From NCBI GenBank assembly GCA_947452785.1, contig CANGDZ010000002.1:43073-107072 (forward strand): a stretch of DNA of 64,000 nucleotides. Direction: 5' to 3'. Below the pieces are notes generated by a model that ran no database searches, was not told where the DNA came from, and saw nothing but the letters and a program-made list of their open reading frames with translations. Position 1 is the stretch's first letter. Each line of letters opens with the position of its first letter. The position numbers were made by a program, and so were the translations under genes. The DNA is from Comamonadaceae bacterium (GTDB taxonomy: Bacteria; Pseudomonadota; Gammaproteobacteria; Burkholderiales; Burkholderiaceae_C). This document shows, one piece after another, positions 52,150 through 61,857 of the stretch.

Positions 52150-53193
52150 TTAGATCGAAAAGCGTTTTTTGCTTTTCTGCACCGCCTCATTAGTGTAGGC
52201 AGCCTGCAAGGCAGAACGGTCCACCACAAGCGGCCGGGGCATGCCCAGCCGCAGTGCGCGAGTGCGCCATGCGGCGTATAGCAACTCATCGGCAAACAAA
52301 CCGTCAGGGCAATAACTTTCGCGTACTTTGTCCACCGTACCCAGGTAAAAGGCACGGTCTCCTGTCCACGCATGGGCGGGAATAATTTTCAGTAAATCGG
52401 TAGGCCCTGCTGTCGTCAACCATTTCAGAGCGCGCACCACGCCATCTGCCAGTCCCTGGATCAACTCGGGTTTGAGCTGCAAGAATTCAGCTTTGGCGAA
52501 CAAACAGGTTGCGGCGCTGGCCCCGCCCATCCACAGTTGAGCGCCTTGCAAGGTCCGGGTTTCGGCCACCACGCGCAAATCACTTTTGTATTCCAGCCAA
52601 CTCATCGCCGGGTCAATATGACACAAGGCATCAACCGCGCCGCTGCGCAAACTCTCTGTGGCTGCGACCATATTGCCCACGGCCACAAACTGCATGTCGC
52701 GGGGCGCTAAACCCGCCTGCAAGCTCCACAAATGGGCCATTGCATGGCTGGCAGAACCCCAGTCGGAAACCCCAATTTTGAAACGCCTCAAATCGGCCAT
52801 GCTCTGAAATGAGGTCAAGCGCCGCATGGCAATCCCCAAGCTGATTTGCGGGGTTCGTCCCTGCAGTACAAAAGCTTTGATTTTTTGCCCCTGCTCGTTC
52901 AGATCGAACACCTGATCAAAAGTGCCGCTGACCACATCGACCAAGCCCGACGTCAGCGCCTGATGGACTTGGGCATCGGCATCAAAATCGTGCCACTCCA
53001 GTTGGATGCCAAAGGGTTTGAAGTAACCCATTTGATCCGCCAGCACCAGGGGGAAATGCATCATGCTGCCGCGCATCGACAAGCCCAGACGGACTTTATG
53101 CACGTCGCTGACCGCACCGTGGGCTGTGCTCACGCAAGCCAAGCTCGCTGCAGCCAGCAGATTGAATTGACGTCTTCCCAGAATAGGCCCCAC
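52150..53193 (-). CDS. Orphan ABC-type substrate-binding protein (NMT1/SsuA-like), Tat signal
   Basis: A 347-residue periplasmic binding protein. The GTG at 53193 has GGGGAG six bases upstream and places a twin-arginine-like signal (GRRQFNLLAAASLACVSTAHGA, RR-x-F-x-L) at the N-terminus. The mature part begins KVRLGLSMRGSMMHFPLVLA and continues with SGLVDVVSGTFDQV and GVSDWGSASHAMAH, typical of nitrate/sulfonate/taurine/pyrimidine-precursor binding proteins. No permease or ATPase gene adjoins it. The ligand is unknown. Confidence 0.82.
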   Translation of the reverse strand: MGPILGRRQFNLLAAASLACVSTAHGAVSDVHKVRLGLSMRGSMMHFPLVLADQMGYFKPFGIQLEWHDFDADAQVHQALTSGLVDVVSGTFDQVFDLNEQGQKIKAFVLQGRTPQISLGIAMRRLTSFQSMADLRRFKIGVSDWGSASHAMAHLWSLQAGLAPRDMQFVAVGNMVAATESLRSGAVDALCHIDPAMSWLEYKSDLRVVAETRTLQGAQLWMGGASAATCLFAKAEFLQLKPELIQGLADGVVRALKWLTTAGPTDLLKIIPAHAWTGDRAFYLGTVDKVRESYCPDGLFADELLYAAWRTRALRLGMPRPLVVDRSALQAAYTNEAVQKSKKRFSI

Positions 53194-53329
53194 CCTGTAC
53201 TCCCCTGCATATCGCCACAAGGCGTTGATGCAATCAGCTTAATCAGAGCGCCTTATTGGCGCATCGGGAAACATCCCAAGCGGGTTTTTACGTAATGGAT
53301 TGGCACTAGAAGAGGCTTTTCGACCTGCC

Positions 53330-53920
53330 TCAGCGGCGGTCGACCAGGGCATGGGCAATGGTGCCCAAATCCACATACTCCAGTTCACTGCCCGCAGGTA
53401 CGCCGCGGGCCAGGCGGGTCACGCGCAAGCCTTTGCTTTTGAGCATTTCGGCAATCACATGGGCGGTGGCTTCGCCTTCGGCGGTGAAGTTGGTGGCCAA
53501 AATTACCTCTTGCACCACGCCATCCACGGCGCGGTCCAGCAACTTGGCCAGGCCAATGTCTTTGGGGCCAATGCCGTCAAGCGGGCTGAGCTTGCCCATC
53601 AACACAAAATACAGGCCCTTGAACGACGCGGTGCGCTCAATCGCCGATTGATCGGCCGGGGTTTCCACCACGCACAACTTGCTGTGGTCACGCGACGGAT
53701 CTTGGCAAGTGGCACAGACTTCTGACTCGGTGAAGGTGTGGCATAAATTGCAATGCCGCACGCTCTCTACCGCTTCTTTCAAAGCGCGAGAAAGCATCAT
53801 GGCCGCCGCCCGATCGCGTTGCATCAAATGAAACGCCATGCGGGCAGCCGACTTGATGCCCACCCCCGGCAAGGCCTTCAGGGCATGGGTCAACGCGTCG
53901 AGCGTGTAGGCGTCAGACAT
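53330..53920 (-). CDS. recR: Recombination mediator RecR
   Basis: Works with RecO and RecF to load RecA at gaps. The 196-residue protein has an N-terminal helix-hairpin-helix ([20 protein letters not shown]), a four-cysteine zinc finger ([16 protein letters not shown]) and a Toprim domain ([24 protein letters not shown]). It follows ybaB by three bases, in the conserved dnaX-ybaB-recR operon. Confidence 0.96.
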   Translation of the reverse strand: MSDAYTLDALTHALKALPGVGIKSAARMAFHLMQRDRAAAMMLSRALKEAVESVRHCNLCHTFTESEVCATCQDPSRDHSKLCVVETPADQSAIERTASFKGLYFVLMGKLSPLDGIGPKDIGLAKLLDRAVDGVVQEVILATNFTAEGEATAHVIAEMLKSKGLRVTRLARGVPAGSELEYVDLGTIAHALVDRR

Positions 53921-53923
53921 CGA

Positions 53924-54247
53924 TCAGAAAGGCAGTTTCATGCCAGGCGGCAGACCGGCGGTCAGCTTGCCCATTTTTTGCTGCGAGGTTTCCTCGGCCA
54001 AACGCACGGCATCGTTCATGGCAGCGGCCACCAAGTCTTCCAGCATGTCTTTGTCTTCCGCCAACAAACTCGGATCGATGGTCACGCGTTTCACGCTGTG
54101 TTTGCAGGTCATCAAGACCTTCACCAAGCCGCCGCCAGAGGCGCCTTCCACATCAATGAATGCGAGTTCATCTTGCGCTTTTTTCAGGTTGTCTTGCATC
54201 GCCTGGGCTTGCTTCATCAGGCCTGCGAGTTGTCCTTTGTTGAACAT
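53924..54247 (-). CDS. ybaB: YbaB/EbfC nucleoid-associated protein
   Basis: A 107-residue DNA-binding dimer. N-terminal [20 protein letters not shown] and the helical region, [18 protein letters not shown] in the middle, and the C-terminal [10 protein letters not shown] are family features. The position between dnaX and recR is conserved in most bacteria. Its exact role in chromosome structure is not settled. Confidence 0.95.
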   Translation of the reverse strand: MFNKGQLAGLMKQAQAMQDNLKKAQDELAFIDVEGASGGGLVKVLMTCKHSVKRVTIDPSLLAEDKDMLEDLVAAAMNDAVRLAEETSQQKMGKLTAGLPPGMKLPF

Positions 54248-54286
54248 GAGAGGGTTCCTTTTTTGTAAGAGAAGATGTCTAAAAAA

Positions 54287-56251
54287 TCAAATCGGTTTGA
54301 CGCTGCCGGGCACGATTTTGCCGCCAAAGTCACGCAGCATGGATTGCACCAGAGGGTCGTTTTCAATCAGGGCCTGCGCGGCCCACTGCCGCTCGTTGGC
54401 CGCCACGGTGTTGCGCAGCAAGGGGCTGTCGGTCACTTTGCCCATTTCAAAGGCCAGCTCCACGCTGTGGCCGACCGTGGCCAGTGCGGTTTTCAAGCGC
54501 TCGCGCGCGGCCGGTTGGTTCAAAGACTCTCGCTCCAAACGCAGCTGCCAGCGGTCGGTATCACGGCCCATCAACTGAGACTGCAAAGCCAACTCGCGCA
54601 CCAGGGCGTTAATTAGTTCTTTCTCCGCCATGTCGCGCACCAGCGCGGCCCAAAACTCGCCCTCTTCGGTGACGATCAGCTCCACGGCAGTCTGCGTTAG
54701 CGGACCCTCACGCCGAGGCGAGGTGCGCGCCGACGGCTCGGTGGTGTCGCGCACCGGCAAGGCCTGGAAAGTAGATACTTCATGCTCAGGCTCGAGATCG
54801 GCCACAAAGGGCTCGTCCTCGTCCAAATCGACCCAGGGTGGCGGGCCTTCTTCTTCTGCGGCTATCGGCACAGGGGCCGCCTGTGCCACTCGCTCAGGCG
54901 GCGCAGCAGCAGTGGACATGGCAGCCACCCCTTTCGGTACGGGCTCAGCCGCAAAGGCCACTGGGGTCATGGCGGGCCGTGAAATTGGGGCTTGAATGGT
55001 TTGTGGCGCTTGCGGGGCTTGAGACTGCGCCAAGGGCGCGGCTTGAATCGGTGGCGCTAAAGACGTCGGCGCCGTCGTTGAAATTACGGCGGCGCGGGGT
55101 TCAGGTGCTGATCGCGGACTTTTTTTTTCAGCCGGGGTCGAGGTCGTGGCGCCGGGCTTGAAGGCCAGTAGGCGCAGCAACACCATGGTCAAGGCCACGT
55201 ACTCGTCGGGCGCCAAGCCCAGCTCACCCCGTCCGTGCAGGCACAGGCTGTACAAAAGCTGGGTTTCGTCTGCCGCCATGCACTGGGCCAGCCGGGTAAT
55301 CTCATGGGCATCCGGGTCGCTGTCATCTTGCGCCATGTTGGGCACGGCCTGGATCACGGCCATACGCTGCAAGACCAAAGACATATCTTCCAAAGTGGAG
55401 GCCGCCGACAAGCCGTTGCGGCGCAAGGTCTCAACCAAGTCCACCACGGTCGCACCATCGGCGCGGTCCAGCGCATCAATCAAACTCAGCACATGGCTGC
55501 GGTCCACAGTGCCCAACATCTGGCGCACAGTGGCTTCTTGCAATTGGCCGCTGCCAAAGGCAATGGCTTGGTCCGTCAGGCTCAAAGCGTCGCGCATCGA
55601 ACCGCGCGCGGCACGTGCCAGCATGCGCAAGGCCAAGGGTTCTGCGGGAATTTTTTCTTGCACCAAGACCTGGGTCAAATGCTCAAACACGGTCTCTGGG
55701 GCCATGGGCCGCAAATTGAACTGTAAGCAACGCGAGAGCACCGTGACCGGCACTTTTTGCGGATCGGTGGTGGCCAGTACAAACTTGAGGTACTCGGGCG
55801 GCTCTTCCAACGTTTTCAGCATCGCGTTGAACGCGGTGTTGGTGAGCATGTGCACCTCATCGATCATGAAGACCTTGAAGCGCCCTTGCACCGGCTTGTA
55901 AACCGCCTGCTCCAGCAGGCTTTGCACCTCGTCCACGCCCCGATTCGAGGCCGCGTCCAGCTCGGTGTAGTCGACAAAACGCCCAGAATCAATGTCGCGG
56001 CAGGCTTGGCACACGCCACAGGGCTCAGCGGTGATGCCGCCAAGACCGTCCACGCCCTGGCAGTTGAGCGACTTGGCCAAAATCCGCGAGACCGTGGTTT
56101 TACCCACGCCCCGCGTGCCGGTGAACAGATACGCGTGATGCAAGCGCTGCTGCACCAAGGCATTGGTCAAAGCCTGAACCACATGCTCTTGCCCCACCAT
56201 TTCGGTGAAATTGCGCGGGCGGTATTTACGGGCAAGAACAAGGTAAGACAT
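54287..56251 (-). CDS. dnaX: DNA polymerase III subunits gamma/tau
   Basis: The clamp-loader ATPase; the full 654-residue tau also binds polymerase and helicase. The N-terminus MSYLVLARKYRPRNFTEMVG leads to Walker A GTRGVGKTTVSRI, a four-cysteine zinc site (CGVCQACRDID and the upstream Cys), MIDEVHMLT and the sensor CLQFNLRP. Domains I-III end near residue 365. A nine-A run at codons 375-378 follows, then a Pro/Ala-rich linker and domain V. The ATG at 56251 matches the family start; the frame is open further upstream but there overlaps the 4.5S RNA gene. Confidence 0.95.
   Translation of the reverse strand: MSYLVLARKYRPRNFTEMVGQEHVVQALTNALVQQRLHHAYLFTGTRGVGKTTVSRILAKSLNCQGVDGLGGITAEPCGVCQACRDIDSGRFVDYTELDAASNRGVDEVQSLLEQAVYKPVQGRFKVFMIDEVHMLTNTAFNAMLKTLEEPPEYLKFVLATTDPQKVPVTVLSRCLQFNLRPMAPETVFEHLTQVLVQEKIPAEPLALRMLARAARGSMRDALSLTDQAIAFGSGQLQEATVRQMLGTVDRSHVLSLIDALDRADGATVVDLVETLRRNGLSAASTLEDMSLVLQRMAVIQAVPNMAQDDSDPDAHEITRLAQCMAADETQLLYSLCLHGRGELGLAPDEYVALTMVLLRLLAFKPGATTSTPAEKKSPRSAPEPRAAVISTTAPTSLAPPIQAAPLAQSQAPQAPQTIQAPISRPAMTPVAFAAEPVPKGVAAMSTAAAPPERVAQAAPVPIAAEEEGPPPWVDLDEDEPFVADLEPEHEVSTFQALPVRDTTEPSARTSPRREGPLTQTAVELIVTEEGEFWAALVRDMAEKELINALVRELALQSQLMGRDTDRWQLRLERESLNQPAARERLKTALATVGHSVELAFEMGKVTDSPLLRNTVAANERQWAAQALIENDPLVQSMLRDFGGKIVPGSVKPI
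55120..55128 (-). other. A9 slippage site in dnaX
   Basis: Nine consecutive A on the coding strand, read GAA-AAA-AAA-AGT (E375 K376 K377 S378), contain an in-frame A-AAA-AAA heptamer. A -1 shift would add KSAIST and then stop at TGA, giving a protein of about 383 residues. A +1-type shift also meets a stop within about 12 codons. Either yields a gamma-sized product ending just after domain III. Confidence 0.6.
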
Positions 56252-56320
56252 GCGCCTGATTCTATCGGCTAAGCCAAGCCCTTCCTTTGGTCTCGGGCCG
56301 CCCATGCCCGGCGCATGCTC

Positions 56321-56326
56321 TACAAT
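56321..56326 (+). promoter_or_regulatory. Probable -10 box of the 4.5S RNA gene
   Basis: TACAAT ends seven bases before the inferred 5' end of the RNA at 56334. The -35 region is GC-rich and not recognisable by eye. Confidence 0.5.
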
Positions 56327-56333
56327 AGACAGC

Positions 56334-56427
56334 GACGGGCCTTCCCGCATGGTGAAGCGGCCAACCGAGTCAGGTGGGGAACCAAGCAGCTCTAACTGTG
56401 GAGCCAGTGCCGGGGTCAAGGCTCGTC
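56334..56427 (+). ncRNA. ffs: 4.5S signal recognition particle RNA
   Basis: A 94-nt RNA whose ends pair as GACGGGCCTT with AAGGCTCGTC (one G-U). The apical part carries the conserved SRP domain IV sequences GTCAGGT and AAGCAGC flanking the loop, the binding site for Ffh. It is divergent from dnaX, a location for ffs seen in many Proteobacteria, and ends three bases before the stop codon of the convergent flavoprotein gene. Ends are inferred from pairing. Confidence 0.85.
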
Positions 56428-56430
56428 AAC

Positions 56431-57747
56431 TTATTTCACCTCAAATGCTTCTTTTCGAAGCCATTGCGCCACGCCATCGCCAACCCAAGCGCCACTGGCC
56501 ATGCTGGCGGTGAGCAAGTAGCCCCCGGTGGGCGCTTCCCAGTCCAGCATTTCCCCCGCACAAAAAACACCCGGCAGCGCCTTCAGCATCAGCTGCGCAT
56601 TCATCTCGCCCAAAGCCACGCCGCCAGCCGTGCTGATGGCCTCGTCCAATGGCCGTGTTCGGAGCAGCGACACGGGCAAGGCTTTGATCGCCTGGGCCAG
56701 CGCTGCGGGGTTGTTCAATGTGGGCGTGTCCAGTAATTCATAGAGCAAGGCGGTCTTGATTCCCGCCAGCCCCAATCGGCTTTTCAAATGCGACGACAGG
56801 CTGCGCGCCCCTTTGGGGTGGGCCACCTCGACTTGCACAAAAGTCAAGCTGCGGTCGGGCAGCAAATCCAAATTGAAGCGGGCTGCGCCATCACGCAGCA
56901 ACACATCACGCAAATCTTTGGAAGCGCTGTACACCAAGCTGCCCTCCACCCCCGTGGCGGTGGCCACAAACTCGCCTTGACGGTAATGGCTGTTGCCCTG
57001 TGCATCCAGCCATTGCATGGCCACGGTTTTGAAAGCCTGGCCTGCAAATTTTTCGGCAAAGTAACCGGTCCAGCCCTGCCCGGCGCGGCCCATCACGTCA
57101 AAACCGCAATTGCTGGGCAGCAGCGGCGCCACGCCCACCCCTTGCGCTTGCAGCCTTGGCGCCCAGGTGCCGTCGGAGCCCAAGCGCGACCAACTTGCGC
57201 CGCCCAAGGCCAACACCACCGCCTTGGCTTGTACCCGCAATGGCCCCCGAGGCGATTCAAACACCAAGGCTTGGTCGCCCACCTTCATGCCGCCCCCATC
57301 CACCCAGCGGTGGCGCATATGGAACTGCACCGGCGTCTGCGCATGGCGCAAGCGGTGTAACCAGGCGCGCAGCAAAGGGGCGGCTTTCATTTCGGCAGGA
57401 AACACCCGGCCGCTGGAACCGACAAAGGTCTCCACCCCCAAGCCCAGAGCCCAGGCCCGCACCTGTTCGGCTCCAAAGTGCTGCAGCCAGCCCGCCACCG
57501 CGCCTGATCGTTCGCCAAAACGCGCCACAAAAGCCTCAGCCGGCTCGGCGTGCGTGAGGTTCAAGCCCCCCTTGCCAGCCAATAAAAATTTTCGCCCCAC
57601 CGAGGGCATGGCGTCAAACACATGAACCGAGACCCCTTGCGCCGACAGCACCTCGGCCGCCATCAAGCCTGCGGGCCCGCCCCCGATGATGGCCACGTCC
57701 ACGGCCAAGGGGGCGGGAGGAGAAGTCTGTTCAGTCAAATGAGGCAT
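56431..57747 (-). CDS. HI0933/BaiN-like FAD-dependent flavoprotein (TIGR03862 type)
   Basis: A 438-residue cytoplasmic flavoprotein. The FAD dinucleotide motif VAIIGGGPAGLMAAEVLSAQ is followed by GRKFLLAGKGGLNLTH, which is diagnostic of the HI0933 family. ALGGASWSRLGSDGTW and the C-terminal FCAGEMLDWEAPTGGYLLT complete the fold. The ATG at 57747 is used; a TTG 13 codons earlier would add unconserved residues. The reaction is unknown; some relatives reduce steroid or bile-acid enones. Confidence 0.85.
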   Translation of the reverse strand: MPHLTEQTSPPAPLAVDVAIIGGGPAGLMAAEVLSAQGVSVHVFDAMPSVGRKFLLAGKGGLNLTHAEPAEAFVARFGERSGAVAGWLQHFGAEQVRAWALGLGVETFVGSSGRVFPAEMKAAPLLRAWLHRLRHAQTPVQFHMRHRWVDGGGMKVGDQALVFESPRGPLRVQAKAVVLALGGASWSRLGSDGTWAPRLQAQGVGVAPLLPSNCGFDVMGRAGQGWTGYFAEKFAGQAFKTVAMQWLDAQGNSHYRQGEFVATATGVEGSLVYSASKDLRDVLLRDGAARFNLDLLPDRSLTFVQVEVAHPKGARSLSSHLKSRLGLAGIKTALLYELLDTPTLNNPAALAQAIKALPVSLLRTRPLDEAISTAGGVALGEMNAQLMLKALPGVFCAGEMLDWEAPTGGYLLTASMASGAWVGDGVAQWLRKEAFEVK

Positions 57748-57858
57748 AAGGCTCGCGTTCGCGTGGGATAAGTCGCGCCGGTTCAAACCAGCGCTTGGGT
57801 TTCTGTCAAAATGAGATCAGTTTTCGTCTCTTAGTCGCAACTTCACAAGGAATAGGCC

Positions 57859-58191
57859 ATGGCCAGCGAACTGATCAAACATATTACCGATGCCTCATTT
57901 GAAGCGGATGTGCTCCAAGCGGGCAAACCCGTGGTGGTGGACTTTTGGGCCGAGTGGTGCGGTCCTTGCAAAATGATTGCCCCGATTTTGGACGAAGTTG
58001 CCACCAGTTACGAAGGCAAACTGCAAATCACCAAAATGAATGTCGATGAAAACCGCGACATTCCCGCCAAATTTGGCATTCGTGGCATCCCGACTTTGAT
58101 GATTTTCAAAGACGGTCAATTGGCCGCCACCAAAGTGGGCGCCATGAGCAAGTCGCAATTGACCGCGTTCATCGACCAGCAATTGGCCTGA
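57859..58191 (+). CDS. trxA: Thioredoxin 1
   Basis: A 110-residue cytoplasmic dithiol reductant. The active site [18 protein letters not shown], the cis-proline segment [14 protein letters not shown] and VGAMSKSQL are canonical. AAGGAA precedes the ATG. It lies 264 bases upstream of rho, an arrangement common in Proteobacteria. Confidence 0.97.
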   Translation: MASELIKHITDASFEADVLQAGKPVVVDFWAEWCGPCKMIAPILDEVATSYEGKLQITKMNVDENRDIPAKFGIRGIPTLMIFKDGQLAATKVGAMSKSQLTAFIDQQLA

Positions 58192-58418
58192 TCCAGCCGC
58201 GCCGTCTTCGGTTCGCATTGGCGGACTGAGGCGGGCGCAGGCTTGTGCCGAGCCTTCTTCGCGGGCTTGTCGATACCGCACCTTTTTTTCTGTCACAATC
58301 TCCACCAGTAGTTTTGTAGTCCCAGCGACCTCAAGTTTCGCCAAGAGCCTTTGAGAGCCCCCATGTATCCGGCTCACACTCCTGGCACTTGAAATCCACC
58401 CCCCGAATTTTTTATCGT

Positions 58419-58436
58419 CAGTTCGCTACCGAACTG
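58419..58436 (+). promoter_or_regulatory. Hairpin in the rho 5' leader
   Basis: CAGTTCG pairs perfectly with CGAACTG over CTAC, ending 19 bases before the rho ATG. The 264-base trxA-rho gap (58192-58455) is otherwise without a clear gene. rho leaders are commonly sites of autoregulation; whether this hairpin takes part is inference. Confidence 0.35.
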
Positions 58437-58455
58437 TCTTCACGCAGGTAATTCC

Positions 58456-59718
<1,263 letters not shown>

Positions 59719-59799
59719 TTTACGCCCTATAATCAAGGGTTTTCGCGAAAAGTACCCGGATGGTCCGGCGTGGCTCTCGCAACTGAAAAGGAAATAGAA

Positions 59800-60060
59800 A
59801 TGAAAGACGGCATTCACCCCAACTACCGCGACGTGTGCTTCCAGGACATGTCCAACGGTTTCAAGTTCGTGACACGCTCATGCGCCAACACCAAAGAAAT
59901 GATCACTTTGGAAGACGGCCGCGAATTGCCTTGGTACAAACTGGACACCACCAGCGAATCGCACCCCTTCTATACCGGTACGCAAAAATCTGTGGACACC
60001 TTGGGTGGCCGCGTTGAGCGCTTCCGTAACCGCTTTGGCAAAACCACTGTGGCCAAATAA
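59800..60060 (+). CDS. rpmE2: Ribosomal protein L31 type B
   Basis: An 86-residue 50S protein. [20 protein letters not shown] is the type B start. The paired CxxC zinc-binding motifs of type A L31 are absent, leaving two lone cysteines (C13 and C28). [14 protein letters not shown] [16 protein letters not shown] and [10 protein letters not shown] near the end are conserved. AAAGGAAATAGAA precedes the ATG. It follows rho by 81 bases. Confidence 0.96.
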   Translation: MKDGIHPNYRDVCFQDMSNGFKFVTRSCANTKEMITLEDGRELPWYKLDTTSESHPFYTGTQKSVDTLGGRVERFRNRFGKTTVAK

Positions 60061-60078
60061 GCCTTCACGCTTTAAGCC

Positions 60079-60110
60079 AAAGGCAGTTCGGGCAACCGGG
60101 CTGCCTTTTT
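60079..60110 (+). terminator. Rho-independent terminator after rpmE2
   Basis: AAAGGCAG pairs with CTGCCTTT across a GC-rich loop, followed by T-residues, 19 bases past the stop. Confidence 0.82.
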
Positions 60111-60159
60111 CTTTGCCCCCCGTTTTAGCGCCTCTTTGTCGCATGCTATCTTCTTCACT

Positions 60160-61857
60160 GTGAACCATCCCAGTCCCGCCATCGTTGCTCAACACGCTGT
60201 CCGCCGCTTGCCGCGCCTGGCTCTGTGGCTGTTTTGCCTGGCTTATGTGCTGCCTGGCTTCATCGGGCGTGACCCTTGGAAGCGTGAAGACATCGTGTCC
60301 TTCGGCTTCATGTCGTCGCTGGCCGAGTTGTTCAGTGGCCACACGTCGAGCTGGCTCAAGCCCTTGCTCATGGGCCAAGCGGACTCCGGCGCTGCCCTGC
60401 TCCCCTATTGGCTGGGAGCTTGGGCCATTCAATTAGCACCGTCGTGGTTGCCTGCCGATGCGGCGGTGCGCATCCCATTTGCTGGATTGCTGATCGCCAC
60501 CATGGCCGCCACCTGGTACGGCGTCTACGCCCTGGCACGCAACCCCAGCGCCCAGCCCATCGCCTTTGCTTTCGGTGGTGAAGCCAAGCCGCTGGATTAC
60601 GCCCGTGCAGTGGCCGATGGTGGCCTTTTGGCCTTGATTGCTTGTCTCGGCTTGGCCCGTCTGGCGCACGAGACGACCCCCGCGTTGACCCAGCTGAGTT
60701 TCACAGCAGCCCTCTTTTTTGCTTTGGCAAATTTGGCCACGTACCGCCGCACGGCACTCTCCGTCATCGCCATCGCTTTGCCCAGCTTGGCCTTATCGGG
60801 TGCGCCCTCCACGGCGCTGCTGCTGGGCGCCGGTGGCGCGCTGGTCATGGCTTTTCAAAACCGCAGCGCTTTGCGGGTGCGCATGCTGGACGTGGGTTTG
60901 ATATTGCTGGTGTGTCTGGCCTGCGCCTTGTTGGCCCACAAACTGGGCCTGTGGCGCTGGCGACTGCATCCGCAAGGCCTGCACGACATCAGGCAAATGG
61001 CCCGTTTGTTCGTTTGGTTTTTGTGGCCCGCCTGGCCTTTGGCCCTTTGGACCTTGTGGCGCTGGCGTTTGCAGCTCATGCAAGTGTGGCTGCACCCGCA
61101 TCTGGCCTTGCCCCTGTGGTTTCTGGCCGTCACCTTGGTCAGTACCGCCTTGACGGGCCTGAGCGACCGCGCACTGCTGCTGGCCCTGCCCGCCCTGGCC
61201 ACCCTGGCCGCCTTTGCCCTGCCCACCTTGGAGCGCAGCGTCAGCGCCTTGGTGGACTGGTTCACCCTGGTTTTCTTCAGCCTGTGCGCCTTGACGATTT
61301 GGGTGGTCTGGCTGTCCATGCAAACAGGCTGGCCCGCGCAACCTGCGGCCAACGTGGCCCGTTTGGCGCCCGGCTTTGAATTCAGTTTTTCTGCCCCCGC
61401 GTTTGCCGTGGCCGCCTTAGCCAGCATCGCCTGGATAGGGCTGGTGCGCTGGCGCGCTGGCCGTCACCGCGCCGCGTTATGGAAAAGTTTGGTCTTACCC
61501 GCCGGCGGCGCCGCCCTGTGTTGGTTACTGTTGATGACATTGTGGCTGCCGCTGCTCAATTATGGGCGCGGCTATGCGCCCCTGGTCAGCCAGGTCAGCG
61601 GCTTGATCGGCCCGGCAAGCTGCGTGAACACGCATGCGCTGACCTTGTCGCAGGGCGCCGCCTTTGGCTTTCATGGCCCTTACCGCTTGATACCTTTGGG
61701 CACCCCCAAGACCGCGGGCTGCCCTTGGTTGATTGCCGATCACTTGGCTGTGGCACAGCAAGCACCTCCCGCTGCTCAGTGGCGTGAACGCGAAACCATT
61801 TTTCGCCCCACCGATGACGGAGAAGCCATTGTGGTGTACGAGCGCGTGAACCCTTGA
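60160..61857 (+). CDS. Polytopic membrane protein, GT-C glycosyltransferase-like
   Basis: A 565-residue inner-membrane protein with about 11-12 hydrophobic segments. After the first helix comes FIGRDPWKREDIVSFGFM, resembling the acidic first-loop motif of GT-C enzymes such as ArnT and PMT-type mannosyltransferases. A soluble C-terminal domain of about 90 residues follows the last helix. The GTG at 60160 is used; a TTG at 60136 is an alternative. It overlaps the MATE gene. Glycosyl transfer is inferred from the motif and topology; the substrate is unknown. Confidence 0.68.
   Translation: MNHPSPAIVAQHAVRRLPRLALWLFCLAYVLPGFIGRDPWKREDIVSFGFMSSLAELFSGHTSSWLKPLLMGQADSGAALLPYWLGAWAIQLAPSWLPADAAVRIPFAGLLIATMAATWYGVYALARNPSAQPIAFAFGGEAKPLDYARAVADGGLLALIACLGLARLAHETTPALTQLSFTAALFFALANLATYRRTALSVIAIALPSLALSGAPSTALLLGAGGALVMAFQNRSALRVRMLDVGLILLVCLACALLAHKLGLWRWRLHPQGLHDIRQMARLFVWFLWPAWPLALWTLWRWRLQLMQVWLHPHLALPLWFLAVTLVSTALTGLSDRALLLALPALATLAAFALPTLERSVSALVDWFTLVFFSLCALTIWVVWLSMQTGWPAQPAANVARLAPGFEFSFSAPAFAVAALASIAWIGLVRWRAGRHRAALWKSLVLPAGGAALCWLLLMTLWLPLLNYGRGYAPLVSQVSGLIGPASCVNTHALTLSQGAAFGFHGPYRLIPLGTPKTAGCPWLIADHLAVAQQAPPAAQWRERETIFRPTDDGEAIVVYERVNP

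Noticed and set aside
56252..56419. N-terminal extension of DnaX upstream of MSYLVLARKYRP
   Set aside because: It would run through the 4.5S RNA gene and its promoter on the other strand, and DnaX proteins start at the chosen methionine.
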